Source of the DNA: Welwitschia mirabilis
Taxonomy: Eukaryota > Gnetophyta > Gnetopsida > Welwitschiales
Direction of reading: 5' to 3'
NCBI GenBank assembly: GCA_051453625.1
Contig: JBOZIK010000001.1
Location: 183,439,772-183,480,444 of the forward strand
DNA: 40,673 nt
Below, one piece after another: positions 10,910-19,611 of the stretch. Within the stretch, counting starts at the first letter, position 1, and each line of letters opens with the position of its first letter. Under the pieces are notes generated by a model. The model saw nothing but the letters and a program-made list of their open reading frames with translations. It was not told the DNA's origin and did not search any database. The position numbers and the translations under genes were made by a program.

Positions 10910-11430
10910 TGCCATAGAGCTAACCTAATGAAAACTCCAAGACCACTTTTTGTATCGTGTATTCAGTGAGGAATAGAAAAGAAAGAAGAAACACAAGGAA
11001 AACAAAGAATTAAAGGCAATGAAAGAATCACTTATATTAATGGTATAGAGAGCACAAGCTTGTAAACTGAAATCACATGTGGCAAGCGTTTCTGTGAGCT
11101 TTCCTCAATAAGGGCTTCTAAATCATTTCTCTAGTTTTTATCATTTTGACACCACTCAAGGTTACCACTCTCCTTTATCTATAAAGCTTCAAGAGGAATC
11201 TTAATTTTGAATGAATCCTTTAATATTACCCTCTTACACATTTCATCAAAAATAGTTTATAAACAAAGCACTCAGATTCCTTAAAAAACATACTAATTTA
11301 AAATGGTTGTAACCTTATCATCGCTTGGCCAAATTTAGCAAATGACTAGCCGAAATTGATAAACGTAAAAGCCCTATCCATTGGTGTAGATTCCCTCCCA
11401 AATTCTATTGGTGTGAGAGACGCTCCTACA
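10910..11430 (-). mobile_element. LTR of the chromovirus-like gypsy element (521 bp)
   Basis: The segment starts with TG at 10910-10911 beside the primer site and ends with CA at 11429-11430. On the element strand it therefore begins TGTAGGAGCGTC and ends with CA before the primer site. The right edge coincides with a change from AT-rich repeat DNA to the GC-richer gene island. No second LTR or target duplication is visible, so the outer edge is inferred from the TG...CA rule only. Confidence 0.55.
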
Positions 11431-13424
11431 TCAATGTACTTTGTAAAGCAAAAAAATATTTATTGTTCTTTAGAAAAAGTAAGGTATTAATTTGGTTGAG
11501 AGTTGGAGTGTGATATCACGCTGTAACCAAGGAAATCGAAATCGTAGACAGTTTTTGGGCGTTCGAATGATCTTTTAAAAAATGGCAAACCTTAGTTTCT
11601 TGTACCTTTTTCTCATTAACCACCTTAAAAAGGCGTTTGCTTTAATGGAAGTAGATTTTTCACTGTACGGTTTACCAAGCTTTTTGCATGCATGCAACGC
11701 CAGCGTCGACGATACCACTGCCTCTGCGTTGCCACCTTGACTGCTACCTTTTCACACCACTGGTCGTCTCGACCACGTTTAGAGTGCGCCACCTTTTCAT
11801 CTACTACGAGGTTGACGTCGCCCACCAACCCAAACTCAGTTTTCGACTTAAGCAGAAAGCAGCCAATAACAGAGCAACGAAAGCGTTCATCAAACCTAAT
11901 TAGAGTACGCTCAGAAGCAAACGGAAAGGTGTGGCGGAAATCAACGCAAGCATTTGTCCGTAGGCAGGAAAAGGAAAAGGAAAAGGAAAAGGAAAAGGAA
12001 TAGAACAAGTGTCCTCTCACCAATATCTTATTCTATACTTGTATTTACGCTCATTTTATATTTCTAATGGGCCTCGAATCCCTTCATCCACGATGCATCG
12101 GTGCATGCATTTTCTGCAACGGAGACAAATGGGTCATGCCTGCGTCGGTGCTTGTGAACTGTGCTGTTGAATGCAGCCGGGGATGTCAGTGGCGACCAGT
12201 CAAACAATGACAAGTGATTGAGGACCACAGTGCCGCCCAATGAGCGCACTCCAGCGCATGCGTTCACGGGTGGTGTTTTCCCAAGCGTGTCGATGGACTG
12301 CATCCACCGTTCCGCAAAAACACGTCCAGGTTTGTCACTGTCATCCGTCATCCGTCACCCTTCACTGCCAATTGCAGCGCCAGTGCCCTCCTTCTCGTGA
12401 TCACATGTCTGATGTCTACCTTCTCTTCATTCTGTCGATATTCTCGACTTTAAAACAAATCGAATTGCAGAGCGCGCCTCGTGGCCTTCGGCCTATGGAC
12501 TGCCTTTGCTTTGGAGTTTAGGCATTCAGAATTCAAATAATGATGTATCGTCCGTGTCACGCGGTCCACCGACATCGCCCGAACGAAGTCTGTTCTGCCG
12601 AACCTTTGCTTTGTCTTCTTTCTCCATTACATTCCGTTTCCTTATCAGATCTTCGCCACGAAATCTTCTTACAGAGCTTCGTTTCACACCAACCACACGC
12701 GTCAGATGTTGGCATACAAATATATTGCTAGGATATTAGAAATGCCTATAAGTTAACGCAGCTGCCATACACAGCTTAATGAACTCTGGCCTCCTGGTAG
12801 CGTCTCTGCGTGCTGAGACTCAGAGTCTGCGTAAACTTTGATCATGTAGCCCGAGATTGGCCGTTCTCGGCTTAATTAAAGAGAGATTTAAGAGAGGATT
12901 AGTCTGATGTAATGAGAATGGAAGTCCATACGCGTCCACTGTGTGTTGTAGGACAAAACAATACTACAGCCGAAACCTGGAAAAAAAATGTACAACAAAT
13001 TCGTGCAAATGGCAGGAGTTCTAGGACAATAAAAGGCATGGCTCAGGCCTCCACAGCGTAACGACAGCCTGCTTCACATGCTATACTCTCAACTTTCGGC
13101 AGAAGTGATTTCGATGGCACAACACCTGTCGCGTCCAATTCCCCCAAATCGCATCCGCTCGTCTCTCGTCTCTTCTCTATCTTATCCGTCGATGATAACA
13201 TACACCGCTACAGAGGATACTGCCCGTTTATGTCGGCCATTCCAACTCACTCCTTTCCACTGAAAATCCGCCAAATTCAAGCGTTGGTCGGCGCCCCTTG
13301 AAACTGAGCAATACTGATTACTGTCTACGCTCCCCTTGTGTAAAATACAATACCACCAATCGGTATTATACAATCATATATATCGATATTATTTTCTGGG
13401 TTTCTCTCAAGGCAATGGTGGGTT
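11431..13424. other. upstream region of the HyPRP gene, no gene recognised
   Basis: About 2 kb of GC-richer, complex sequence follows the gypsy LTR. Several overlapping open frames of 60-130 codons occur on both strands (11625-12023, 12064-12351 and others). They overlap each other, lack recognisable domains, and one is built on a hexanucleotide microsatellite, so I treat them as chance frames in promoter or intergenic DNA. A short inverted repeat, AGACTC-A-GAGTCT, lies at 12816-12828. A 6-bp inverted repeat (AATACC/GGTATT, 13349-13367) surrounds a CCAAT box at 13356-13360. Confidence 0.55.
11967..12000. repeat. (GGAAAA)n microsatellite, about 5.7 copies
   Basis: Hexamer GGAAAA is repeated without interruption over 34 bases. 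It produces Lys-Glu repeats on one strand and Phe-Ser repeats on the other, which explains the misleading open frames here. Confidence 0.95.
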
Positions 13425-13430
13425 CACGTG
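13425..13430. promoter_or_regulatory. G-box (CACGTG) in the HyPRP promoter
   Basis: A palindromic CACGTG core flanked by TT and CACC lies 35 bases upstream of the TATA box. G-boxes are bound by plant bZIP and bHLH factors in light, abscisic acid and other responses. The position in the proximal promoter makes a regulatory role plausible, but a six-base site also occurs by chance. Confidence 0.5.
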
Positions 13431-13465
13431 CACCCTTACACACAACGCTTGCTCACTTGTCACAA

Positions 13466-13473
13466 CTATAAAT
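13466..13473 (+). promoter_or_regulatory. TATA box of the HyPRP gene
   Basis: CTATAAAT lies 64 bases before the chosen ATG. A transcription start about 30 bases downstream (near 13495-13500) would leave a short leader of about 30-35 bases. This placement rules out the earlier in-frame ATG at 13428, which lies upstream of the TATA box. Confidence 0.7.
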
Positions 13474-13529
13474 TCCCTCAGCGTCCTCCTCGAACGCACA
13501 GAGACGAAGGCAGCGAGGCAGCCAGCAAG

Positions 13530-14459
13530 ATGCGGGAGAAAGCATGGGCACTGTCCATCATACTTCTGCTGGCGGTTTCTGCACTACCGCCTAGCATTGC
13601 AGGAGGATACGGAGGATACTGCCCTCCTGCCCACGGAGGCGTTAAACGACCACCCAAGAAACAGCCACCGAAAACCGGAGGAGGAGGCCACCATGGGGGT
13701 GGGGGTGGCGGTGGACACGCACACCGCAAGCCGCCGAAGAGAAGCGTAAGTCCGGTCATTCCACCACCGGTAGTCAGACAGCCGCCGGTCATCCCACCGC
13801 CAGTCATTCATCCCCCTCCACAAGGGGGTTACGGAGGCAACCGGCCGGGACCCGGCGCAAGTCCTGTAGTACAACCGCCGCCCGTCATCTCTCCACCCGT
13901 CATCACGCCGCCAGAGATTACGCCGCCGATAGTGGGACCACCAAGCGGCGGCGGCGGGGGGTACGGACCTCCATCTGGTGGCGGAGGACCACCAGCCGGC
14001 GGCGCAGGCGGGGGTTACGGACCTCCATCCGGTAGCGGAGGACCACCAGCCGGCGGCCGCGGCGGGGGCTCCGGACCGCCATCCGGTGGCGGGGGCCCGC
14101 CAGCTGCCGGCGGCGGCGGCGGTTACGGGCCTCCATGCGGTGGCGGGGGGCCTCCATCTGGCGGTGGATGCGGAGGCGCACCCACGTCAAAGTATTGTCC
14201 GCAGAATGCTTTGAAGTTGGGGGCATGCGTGGACGTTTTGAGCGGTTTGGTGCACGCCGTGATCGGAGACAAGGCAGTGCACAAATGTTGTCCTGTTTTG
14301 CAGGGTCTGGTTGAGGTGGAGGCAGCGCTGTGTCTCTGCACCGCCATTCGGGCTAAGCTTCTTAGCCTTAACATTTATCTTCCGATTGCTCTTGAGCTTC
14401 TCGCAACTTGTGGGAAAAATGTGCCTCCTGGTTTCAAGTGCCCTCCGAATGGCTACTGA
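13530..14459 (+). CDS. hybrid proline-rich protein (HyPRP) with eight-cysteine domain, secreted
   Basis: The 309-residue protein starts with a signal peptide (hydrophobic residues 6-19, cleavage likely after Ala24). A short Lys/Pro and Gly/His-rich part (38-70) is followed by a proline-rich part with PPVI repeats (about 72-138), then four 18-residue Gly/Pro/Tyr repeats (142-213). The C-terminal domain (223-304) has the HyPRP/lipid-transfer-like eight-cysteine pattern C-x9-C-x19-CC-x13-CxC-x23-C-x9-C, with NALKLGACVDVL, CCPVLQGL, EAALCLCTAI and PPGFKCP typical of the family. Family members are single-exon cell-wall or apoplastic proteins linked to cell elongation and stress. This start is preferred over the in-frame ATG at 13428 because it follows the TATA box and opens directly into the signal peptide. 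The wide proline plus glycine linker and three extra cysteines (31, 203, 214) are unusual. The family assignment is secure; the exact role is unknown. Confidence 0.93.
   Translation: MREKAWALSIILLLAVSALPPSIAGGYGGYCPPAHGGVKRPPKKQPPKTGGGGHHGGGGGGGHAHRKPPKRSVSPVIPPPVVRQPPVIPPPVIHPPPQGGYGGNRPGPGASPVVQPPPVISPPVITPPEITPPIVGPPSGGGGGYGPPSGGGGPPAGGAGGGYGPPSGSGGPPAGGRGGGSGPPSGGGGPPAAGGGGGYGPPCGGGGPPSGGGCGGAPTSKYCPQNALKLGACVDVLSGLVHAVIGDKAVHKCCPVLQGLVEVEAALCLCTAIRAKLLSLNIYLPIALELLATCGKNVPPGFKCPPNGY
13953..14168 (+). repeat. four tandem 54-bp (18-residue) Gly/Pro repeats inside the HyPRP
   Basis: The units cover residues 142-159, 160-177, 178-195 and 196-213. Unit 1 reads GGGYGPPSGGGGPPAGGA. The others differ at few positions: Ser for Gly, Arg for Ala, Ser for Tyr in unit 3, and Cys for Ser in unit 4. 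The exact 18-residue register in all four shows duplication of a 54-bp block. The GC-rich repeats also create long meaningless frames on the opposite strand. Confidence 0.9.
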
Positions 14460-14900
14460 TGACTGATGACGGATGACCGATAACTGATGAGCTTGGAGAG
14501 CAAGGGCAACTGGCAGAATGGGACTGCGTTTGTGCAAGTAACGCAGTTGCTATTGAAGGATGCCTTGGGTGCTTCTTGTTTTGTTTTGACGGTTTCCCTT
14601 ACTTCGTTTGAGTGGTTTTTCGTGCGTACGGGTCGTCACGCACGGAATAATGTTGATGGTTCTCTGGGTATTATTGACGTAGATTTGAGTTGATAAGATT
14701 GTTGGTCTATTGTGTCGTTAATTGTTATTCCATTGTGTAGAATTTGACGCCGTTTGGGCGTTTTTTACGAATTTTAACGTCTATTTGCGCTTACATAGAA
14801 AATTGGACATTCGCGGGTGACACGTAAAACTTTTAATCTTACATTCAAATAGTCCCATCATATTTTTACGTGTAATATAAAATATATTACAGAAAAGTCT
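14460..14900 (+). other. 3' untranslated and downstream region of the HyPRP gene
   Basis: A second in-frame TGA follows the stop directly. The first 35 bases after the stop are built from variants of CTGATGA/GGATGAC. AATAAT at 14647-14652 and TTGTGT-like upstream elements could serve polyadenylation, but no canonical AATAAA is near. No other gene is seen in this stretch. Confidence 0.45.
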
Positions 14901-15026
14901 AACAAATGGTATATGGAAGAAATACTATGTACAGCAATGTGTAAAACCAGTAAATGTATTTTACATTTCGCTTTTGAAAGTTGATTTTATCTGCGGCCCT
15001 GCCTTCAGTGGCGGTGATTAAGCGTT

Positions 15027-15120
15027 TCACAAAGCCGCAACCATGGCCGTCAAATTGTAAGAGCGGCTGAGAGCTTGTAAACCAGCAATGGCGCGTTGGA
15101 TCTTGACTTGCAAAATCTAG
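15027..15120 (-). pseudogene. short coding-like relic, unidentified
   Basis: A GC-richer island (about 15000-15125) stands out in AT-rich DNA. On the minus strand it can be read as KIQRAIAGLQALSRSYNLTA followed by MVAAL and a TGA stop at 15029-15027. The upstream edge has a splice-acceptor-like TTTTGCAAG before the Val/Lys codons. It could be a last-exon fragment of a host gene or chance. I do not recognise the family. No partner exon is visible nearby. Confidence 0.25.
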
Positions 15121-15129
15121 GCCGCCAAT

Positions 15130-16142
15130 GTCTGGTATTTTTAACGTCTAAAACATAAAGAGATATAATTGTCTGAAGTTATAGGAGTACTGCTTTACCA
15201 TTAAAGCTAAAAGAGGATAAGTATTTTTATAAGAAATTTAATTTAAAAAATTAATTTATATATATTTTTTAGAGAACAGTATAACAAACTTCAGAATTTT
15301 GCTCTTATGCATGTCTAAGGCTTTGAAGTTTTTCAAACCTTCCTTACATTCATGCCTAAGTCTTTAAGGATCTAGGGTCTAGTTTGTCTAACCATAAAAC
15401 ACAAGAGACCTAACACTTGTTTTTAAGGCTCTAGTTTTTATAATTACAAAACCTAAGTTACTTAAAAAGTGTTTTTTTGGTTGATTTTCATTGCATTAAT
15501 CTTTTGTTTCCACATTCCCTACATAAAATTAACTTTTTAAAAATTTATTAAACTAAAATATATTATATTGAACTCAATCAATTAGTTATGATAATTTTGA
15601 AACCCAATGTTTCTCGTATGTTTTACATGCAACATTCTTTAGAGGAAACAATTATTCATTTATGTAAGATTAACATTTCTTTAATATGTAGAGATCACAA
15701 AACTTGATTAACTGAGACATATGATTTGAAAAGTCTTATAATTTATTATATATTTAATTAGTGATCTGCAGTGATGTTATTCATAAAGTATTAGAAGAGA
15801 AATTCTTTTATTTTGTAAATTCTCTTAAGCATTAAGAGACACTACTATAATTTATGTGTCTTTACCTTATGCAATTATTTTTTTATTGGAAGCAAAGTGT
15901 CATAAATATTAGAAAATATGTTAATGGATAAGCACACAAATAATCATTATAAAACTAATATCACTAAGTTCAAGACACCAAATTTTAGTTAAATGTAAGA
16001 ACAGGTTAGGCTAATGTAAGTTATTTAAGCAAATGGAGATGACACCTCATTTATGTATGTCTAAAGATGTGCGGGCCTTTAAAAAAATGAGCTACATGAT
16101 GATTAATTAAGTTGATACTTATCAGGTAAGTTGTGGGCTAAC
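15130..16142. other. AT-rich spacer, no gene recognised
   Basis: About 1 kb between the gene island and the copia element. There are no open frames above background, no RNA gene and no repeat structure. The last five bases, CTAAC (16138-16142), are the left target-site duplication of the copia element. Confidence 0.6.
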
Positions 16143-17269
16143 TATTTATGTAAATGGGGTCTAATGTGGACACATGTCATGCTTATGTTTTAATGTTGTT
16201 CTTTAGAGAGTTGTAAGATTAGAAAACTTTATATCAGAAAGTAATATTAGTCTCTCTTGTAAGGGATTATATCCCACAAGGATTAGAAAAGGAGGGATTA
16301 CTCCAAACTCTTCTATATAAGCAAAAGATTGATGTAGAAACAAAAGATTGATGCCTCTTGAAAGATGAATGAAATGTTGGAGAAAATTTTCTAGAACTTT
16401 TGCATGATCTTTGCTTGATGATTTAGTTTATTTCCCTTCAGTAATGCTTGAATCCTGCTTGAATTTACTTACATATATCTTTGCATGAAAGAATGAAGAG
16501 AATTATTGATGTCTATTGTTTATTGTTTTTCAGGTCTAAAAATAAACCATAGATTTGTTTAAGAATATCTATATTTTAAATGGAAATGTTGAATCATTAG
16601 TAAATCAGAGATATAATCATGAATATTTTAGGTTGCATGCTACATGCAAATGATATTTTTTATTATTGGAAGATTTTGAAATGTTCTTATCAAAGAAAGA
16701 AGTAAAGATACACTATTTCATGTAAATCTTGATGACAAGCATGTTTTAAATCAAGAATGAAATTCCTTGAAAATTCACCTAGCAAGAATGATAAAAAATC
16801 TTGTTTACAAGATGATCTTATATTTTTCTAGGTCACTAACATCATTGTTAAACCTTTGGACCAAGAATTGTGATGAGAAAATACAAGTTTCATGTAGGCT
16901 AAGGGTAGTTTTATAGCAGTTGTAGGATAGACATATTTCATACCATATATGTCTTTTTCGAAGTAGATGTCTTTCACAACTTAGAGATGTCTTCCAAACT
17001 TAGAGTCACCTACTTTAAGATAGGTCAAACTTTTAGGATAAACGTTTCCATCACCAAAGACATCTACTATCAAATAATTAAACTTTCAAGATAAAAATCT
17101 TTAGCATTAGAGACATTTACTGATAAAAAATTCATATTATAGAATAGGCATCTTCAACATCCAAGACATATTTTATTAATAGATTGCATTTTGTGTAGAT
17201 GTCTTTAATAGTCGAGACATCTTTAGAATCAAAGTCATCTCTTGAAGATTCACCAATCTTCCATTGACA
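16143..17269 (+). mobile_element. 5' LTR of the outer copia element (1127 bp)
   Basis: It aligns along its length with 29450-30615. The first bases are TATTTATGTAAATG against TGTTGATGTAAATG in the 3' LTR, so the terminal TG has become TA here. It ends with TTGACA, directly before the primer site. A TATA-like CTATATAAGC near 16313-16322 is a candidate promoter. The U5-side third contains 53-bp repeats. Confidence 0.9.
17031..17180. repeat. 53-bp tandem repeats in the 5' LTR, about 2.8 units
   Basis: Units begin at 17031 (TTTTAGGATA), 17084 (TTTCAAGATA) and 17137 (TTATAGAATA), exactly 53 bases apart. Each unit contains a GACATCT- or AGATGTC-like heptamer and an ATTAAAC/ATTCATA end. The same three-unit structure is present in the 3' LTR at 30378-30525, so it predates the insertion. 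Confidence 0.85.
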
Positions 17270-17272
17270 GAG

Positions 17273-17284
17273 TGGTATCAGAGC
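17273..17284 (+). other. primer-binding site for initiator Met-tRNA (outer copia)
   Basis: TGGTATCAGAGC, three bases after the LTR end, is the exact standard plant copia primer site complementary to the 3' end of initiator Met-tRNA. Confidence 0.95.
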
Positions 17285-17299
17285 TCAGACAATAAGGTA

Positions 17300-18460
17300 C
17301 AAATATTTAAACAAGATCAATCTTGAATTTTTGAAAATCTAAAAGTTTAGTATCTTCATTTCAAAACATTAAAGAAGATTCCTATGTGCTTAGTTATCTT
17401 CAATTGAAGTTAAGATTTCACATTTTGTTATCAGTTAATGAAGACACTACTTGAATTAAATGAATGTTATGATGTTGTTGAGCATGGTTAATTTGATCCT
17501 TCAAACCTTAATGTGTTGAACAGAGAATAGAAGAGAAAATATAACTCAGAGAAGAGGTGAGATGCATTGTCCATGATGATCATCTATACATAAGTCAATG
17601 AAGCCATTGGAGGTAGAATCATAGGAAGAGCAGATGCATAGGACTATTGGGACAAACTTAGAAATGAATTTAGGAATAGCCAAGAGAACATACAAATTAA
17701 ACACTAAATATCTGTTAGACTTTGAAAATCTTTACATCACAAGAGGTGTGTCAATCGAATCCTTCCTCTAACAAATGTATTAAGCAATCAGGAATATTGA
17801 TAAGTATATTTGTGGATTCACTAAAATGCAAAAGATAGGTAGAATTGTTCAAGTACTCTACAATGATGCTAGATATAAAAGTGTAACGATCACTTTACTT
17901 CAATCACGACGTCTTAATAACTTGCCAGTTGATGCATTGGTTGCTTATATAAGAACATTGGAAGATTTATAAAATGAAGAATCTTCACATGATTAAGCCT
18001 AGTTTTCAAAGTCATAAAAAGCAAGAGAAAGAGGTGTAGAGGAAGAGGAAGATAAGTTATCAAAACCAAGTAGAAAATAATCAAACCTCAAATTCTTTTC
18101 AAAATCAAGAAAGACAATTAAATTTAGAGGTTTTTAGAGAGAAGAGGAGCATTTCAAAGAGGTGGTAGATTTGATGGTTAAAAAGGAACATGAGATTACT
18201 CCCTAAATAGTTACCAAAAGCAACAATCCAAAGTAGGCACACAGAAAAATAAACTATGGTATATAAATTACAAAAAACTAAGTCATACTAAAGATAAATG
18301 TTAGTAGAAAGTGGGTTTTTTAATTGTTTCAAATGATCAAACATTATCCAAAACTATTGATGAATGTGGGCCATCTACTTCATAGCAAATAATTGACAAA
18401 GGAAAGCAAGTTGAAGGAGGAACAGTAAATTATTCAGCCTAGTTTCAAAAAAAATAATTG
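17300..18460 (+). pseudogene. copia Gag relic (outer element)
   Basis: Broken frames give LNECYDVVEHG, FDPSNLNVLNRE, KRKYNSEKR, then AIGGRIIGRADA and WDKLRNEF, the N-terminal pattern of plant copia Gag (UBN2/retrotran_gag type). Further on come NIDKYICGFTKMQKIGRIVQ and LLQSRRLNNLPVDALVAYIR, equivalent to the usual bundle before the zinc knuckle. The knuckle itself (18260-18301) keeps the C-x2-C-x4-H-x4-C spacing, but its first two cysteines are Tyr codons (TAT, TAC), each explained by one G-to-A change. Many stops interrupt the gene. Confidence 0.85.
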
Positions 18461-18720
18461 ATTTTTCCACATGGATTGTGGACAATGGGTGTTCAAATCA
18501 CATGAGACCATTAAAAATTTATTTGTTAATTACAGGCCTATTGATTTGAGATCCATCAAAGTTGGTGATGCTACATTTGTCAAAGTAGAAGGAATTGGAG
18601 ATACCAAAATCAACCTCCAAGATGAAGGATGGATTAATGTTTATGATGTGTTTTATTTGTGTAAGCTTTCTAACTCAATACTTTCAGTTGAATAAATGGT
18701 TCAAATAGGTAACAGAGCTA
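18460..18720 (+). pseudogene. copia aspartic protease relic (outer element)
   Basis: The frame gives TWIVDNGCSNHM, matching W-x-x-DSG-x-S-x-HMTG of copia proteases. The catalytic D-S-G has become D-N-G (18481-18489), again a single G-to-A change. After a frameshift, NLFVNYRPIDLRSIKVGDAT and KVEGIGDTKINL follow, then LSNSILSVE, the usual flap and C-terminal strands ending in L-x-NLLSV. A stop follows SVE. Confidence 0.85.
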
Positions 18721-18869
18721 TGTTTGACAAGAATAGTTGTACCATGGAGGATGATATAAGTTTCTCAACTACACTTCAAAGAATGCCAAATTAAATTTAT
18801 AAATTGATTTCTATGGGAGATGGTACATTAGGTAAAAACTTAGAACTTATATCGACATCCATTGTAATT

Positions 18870-19412
18870 AAAAATCCTTCAATTCTTTGGCACATGAGAT
18901 TAGGGCATGCTTCATAGGCAAACATTGTAAAGATGTGAAAAGATCAAGGTGTTTTAGGCATTAAAGATCATGAAGTACTTGCTGGAAATTTCTAAAACAT
19001 GAAGGCCAAGCAAAAGGGTAATCTACATACTACTACCATGGAAAGAAAAACTAAACCACTTGAGTTGGTGCACATGGAGTTAGTTGGTTCAATGGATACT
19101 TACATAATGAAGGGCTCAGTCAGTTGAAAAGCAAAGCAGGTCTAGCACATAAAGTATTTTATGGTGATTATAGATGGTTTTTCTAAGTACACATGGTCTT
19201 ATCTCCTCCATCCCAAAGATGAAGCATTGTCCATGTTCATATGTTTTAAAGTACATGATGGAAATCAATTGGAACAAGATAAAAACCATTAGAATTGATA
19301 GAGGAGGTAAATTTGTTAATGGCGAGTTTAATCAATTTTATGATGGTTGTGGCATTATTAAGAAAACAACATGTCGTTATTCTCCATAAAGCAATGTAAT
19401 AACTAAAAGAAA
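18870..19412 (+). pseudogene. copia integrase, first part (outer element)
   Basis: SILWHMRLGHAS is the GAG-pre-integrase motif L-WH-x-RLGH. HMELVGSMDTYIMKGS and VIIDGFSKYTWSYLLHPKDE hold the first catalytic Asp region. IRIDRGGKFVNGEFNQFYDG holds the second Asp (usually SDRGGEF). RYSP and then SNVITKRN correspond to the SPQ-x-NGV-x-ER-N segment. The third catalytic Glu is a Lys codon (AAA, 19405-19407). The gene is cut a few bases later by the inner copia element and resumes at 27402. Confidence 0.85.
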
Positions 19413-19597
19413 TAATTGCTAAGGTTTGTATGTGCACCATGATCATACACTTAAAGGAACATGTAAACCCTAGCTAAACCTTAATTTTATGCTTGCCTTT
19501 AAAAGAAAACTCTTGGTTGTAATAAGCAACATGGAGAAATAAAGATTTATTTTGGGAAATTTGTTGCTTGTGATTCTTACTCATTTGTTTTCCAACA
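19413..19597 (+). mobile_element. 5' LTR of the inner copia element
   Basis: It shares CTAAGGTTTGTATG near the start, the AGAAATAAAGATTTATTTTG block (with an AATAAA polyadenylation signal), and CATTTGTTT...CCAACA at the end with the 3' LTR at 27236-27401. The primer site follows two bases later. Confidence 0.85.
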
Positions 19598-19599
19598 AG

Positions 19600-19611
19600 T
19601 GGTATCAAAGA
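19600..19611 (+). other. Met-tRNA-type primer-binding site (inner copia)
   Basis: TGGTATCAAAGA differs from TGGTATCAGAGC at two positions (G-to-A and C-to-A). It lies two bases after the LTR end. Confidence 0.8.

Noticed and set aside
11625-12023. 132-codon minus-strand frame upstream of the HyPRP gene
   Set aside because: Begins in the (GGAAAA)n microsatellite, overlaps competing frames on the other strand, and has no recognisable domain.
12816-12828. AGACTC-A-GAGTCT palindrome upstream of the HyPRP gene as an operator
   Set aside because: Short and far (about 650 bp) from the promoter. No second copy seen.
13918-14226. 102-codon open frame on the minus strand inside the HyPRP gene, plus other antisense frames (13478-13807, 13584-13874, 14123-14374)
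   Set aside because: They arise from the GC-rich Gly/Pro repeats read in other frames. Arg/Pro-rich composition and no start context or domain.
14747-14766. ACGCC-GTTTG-GGCGT followed by T run, resembling a bacterial intrinsic terminator
   Set aside because: The context is a plant nuclear gene, where such terminators do not act. The stem is only five base pairs.
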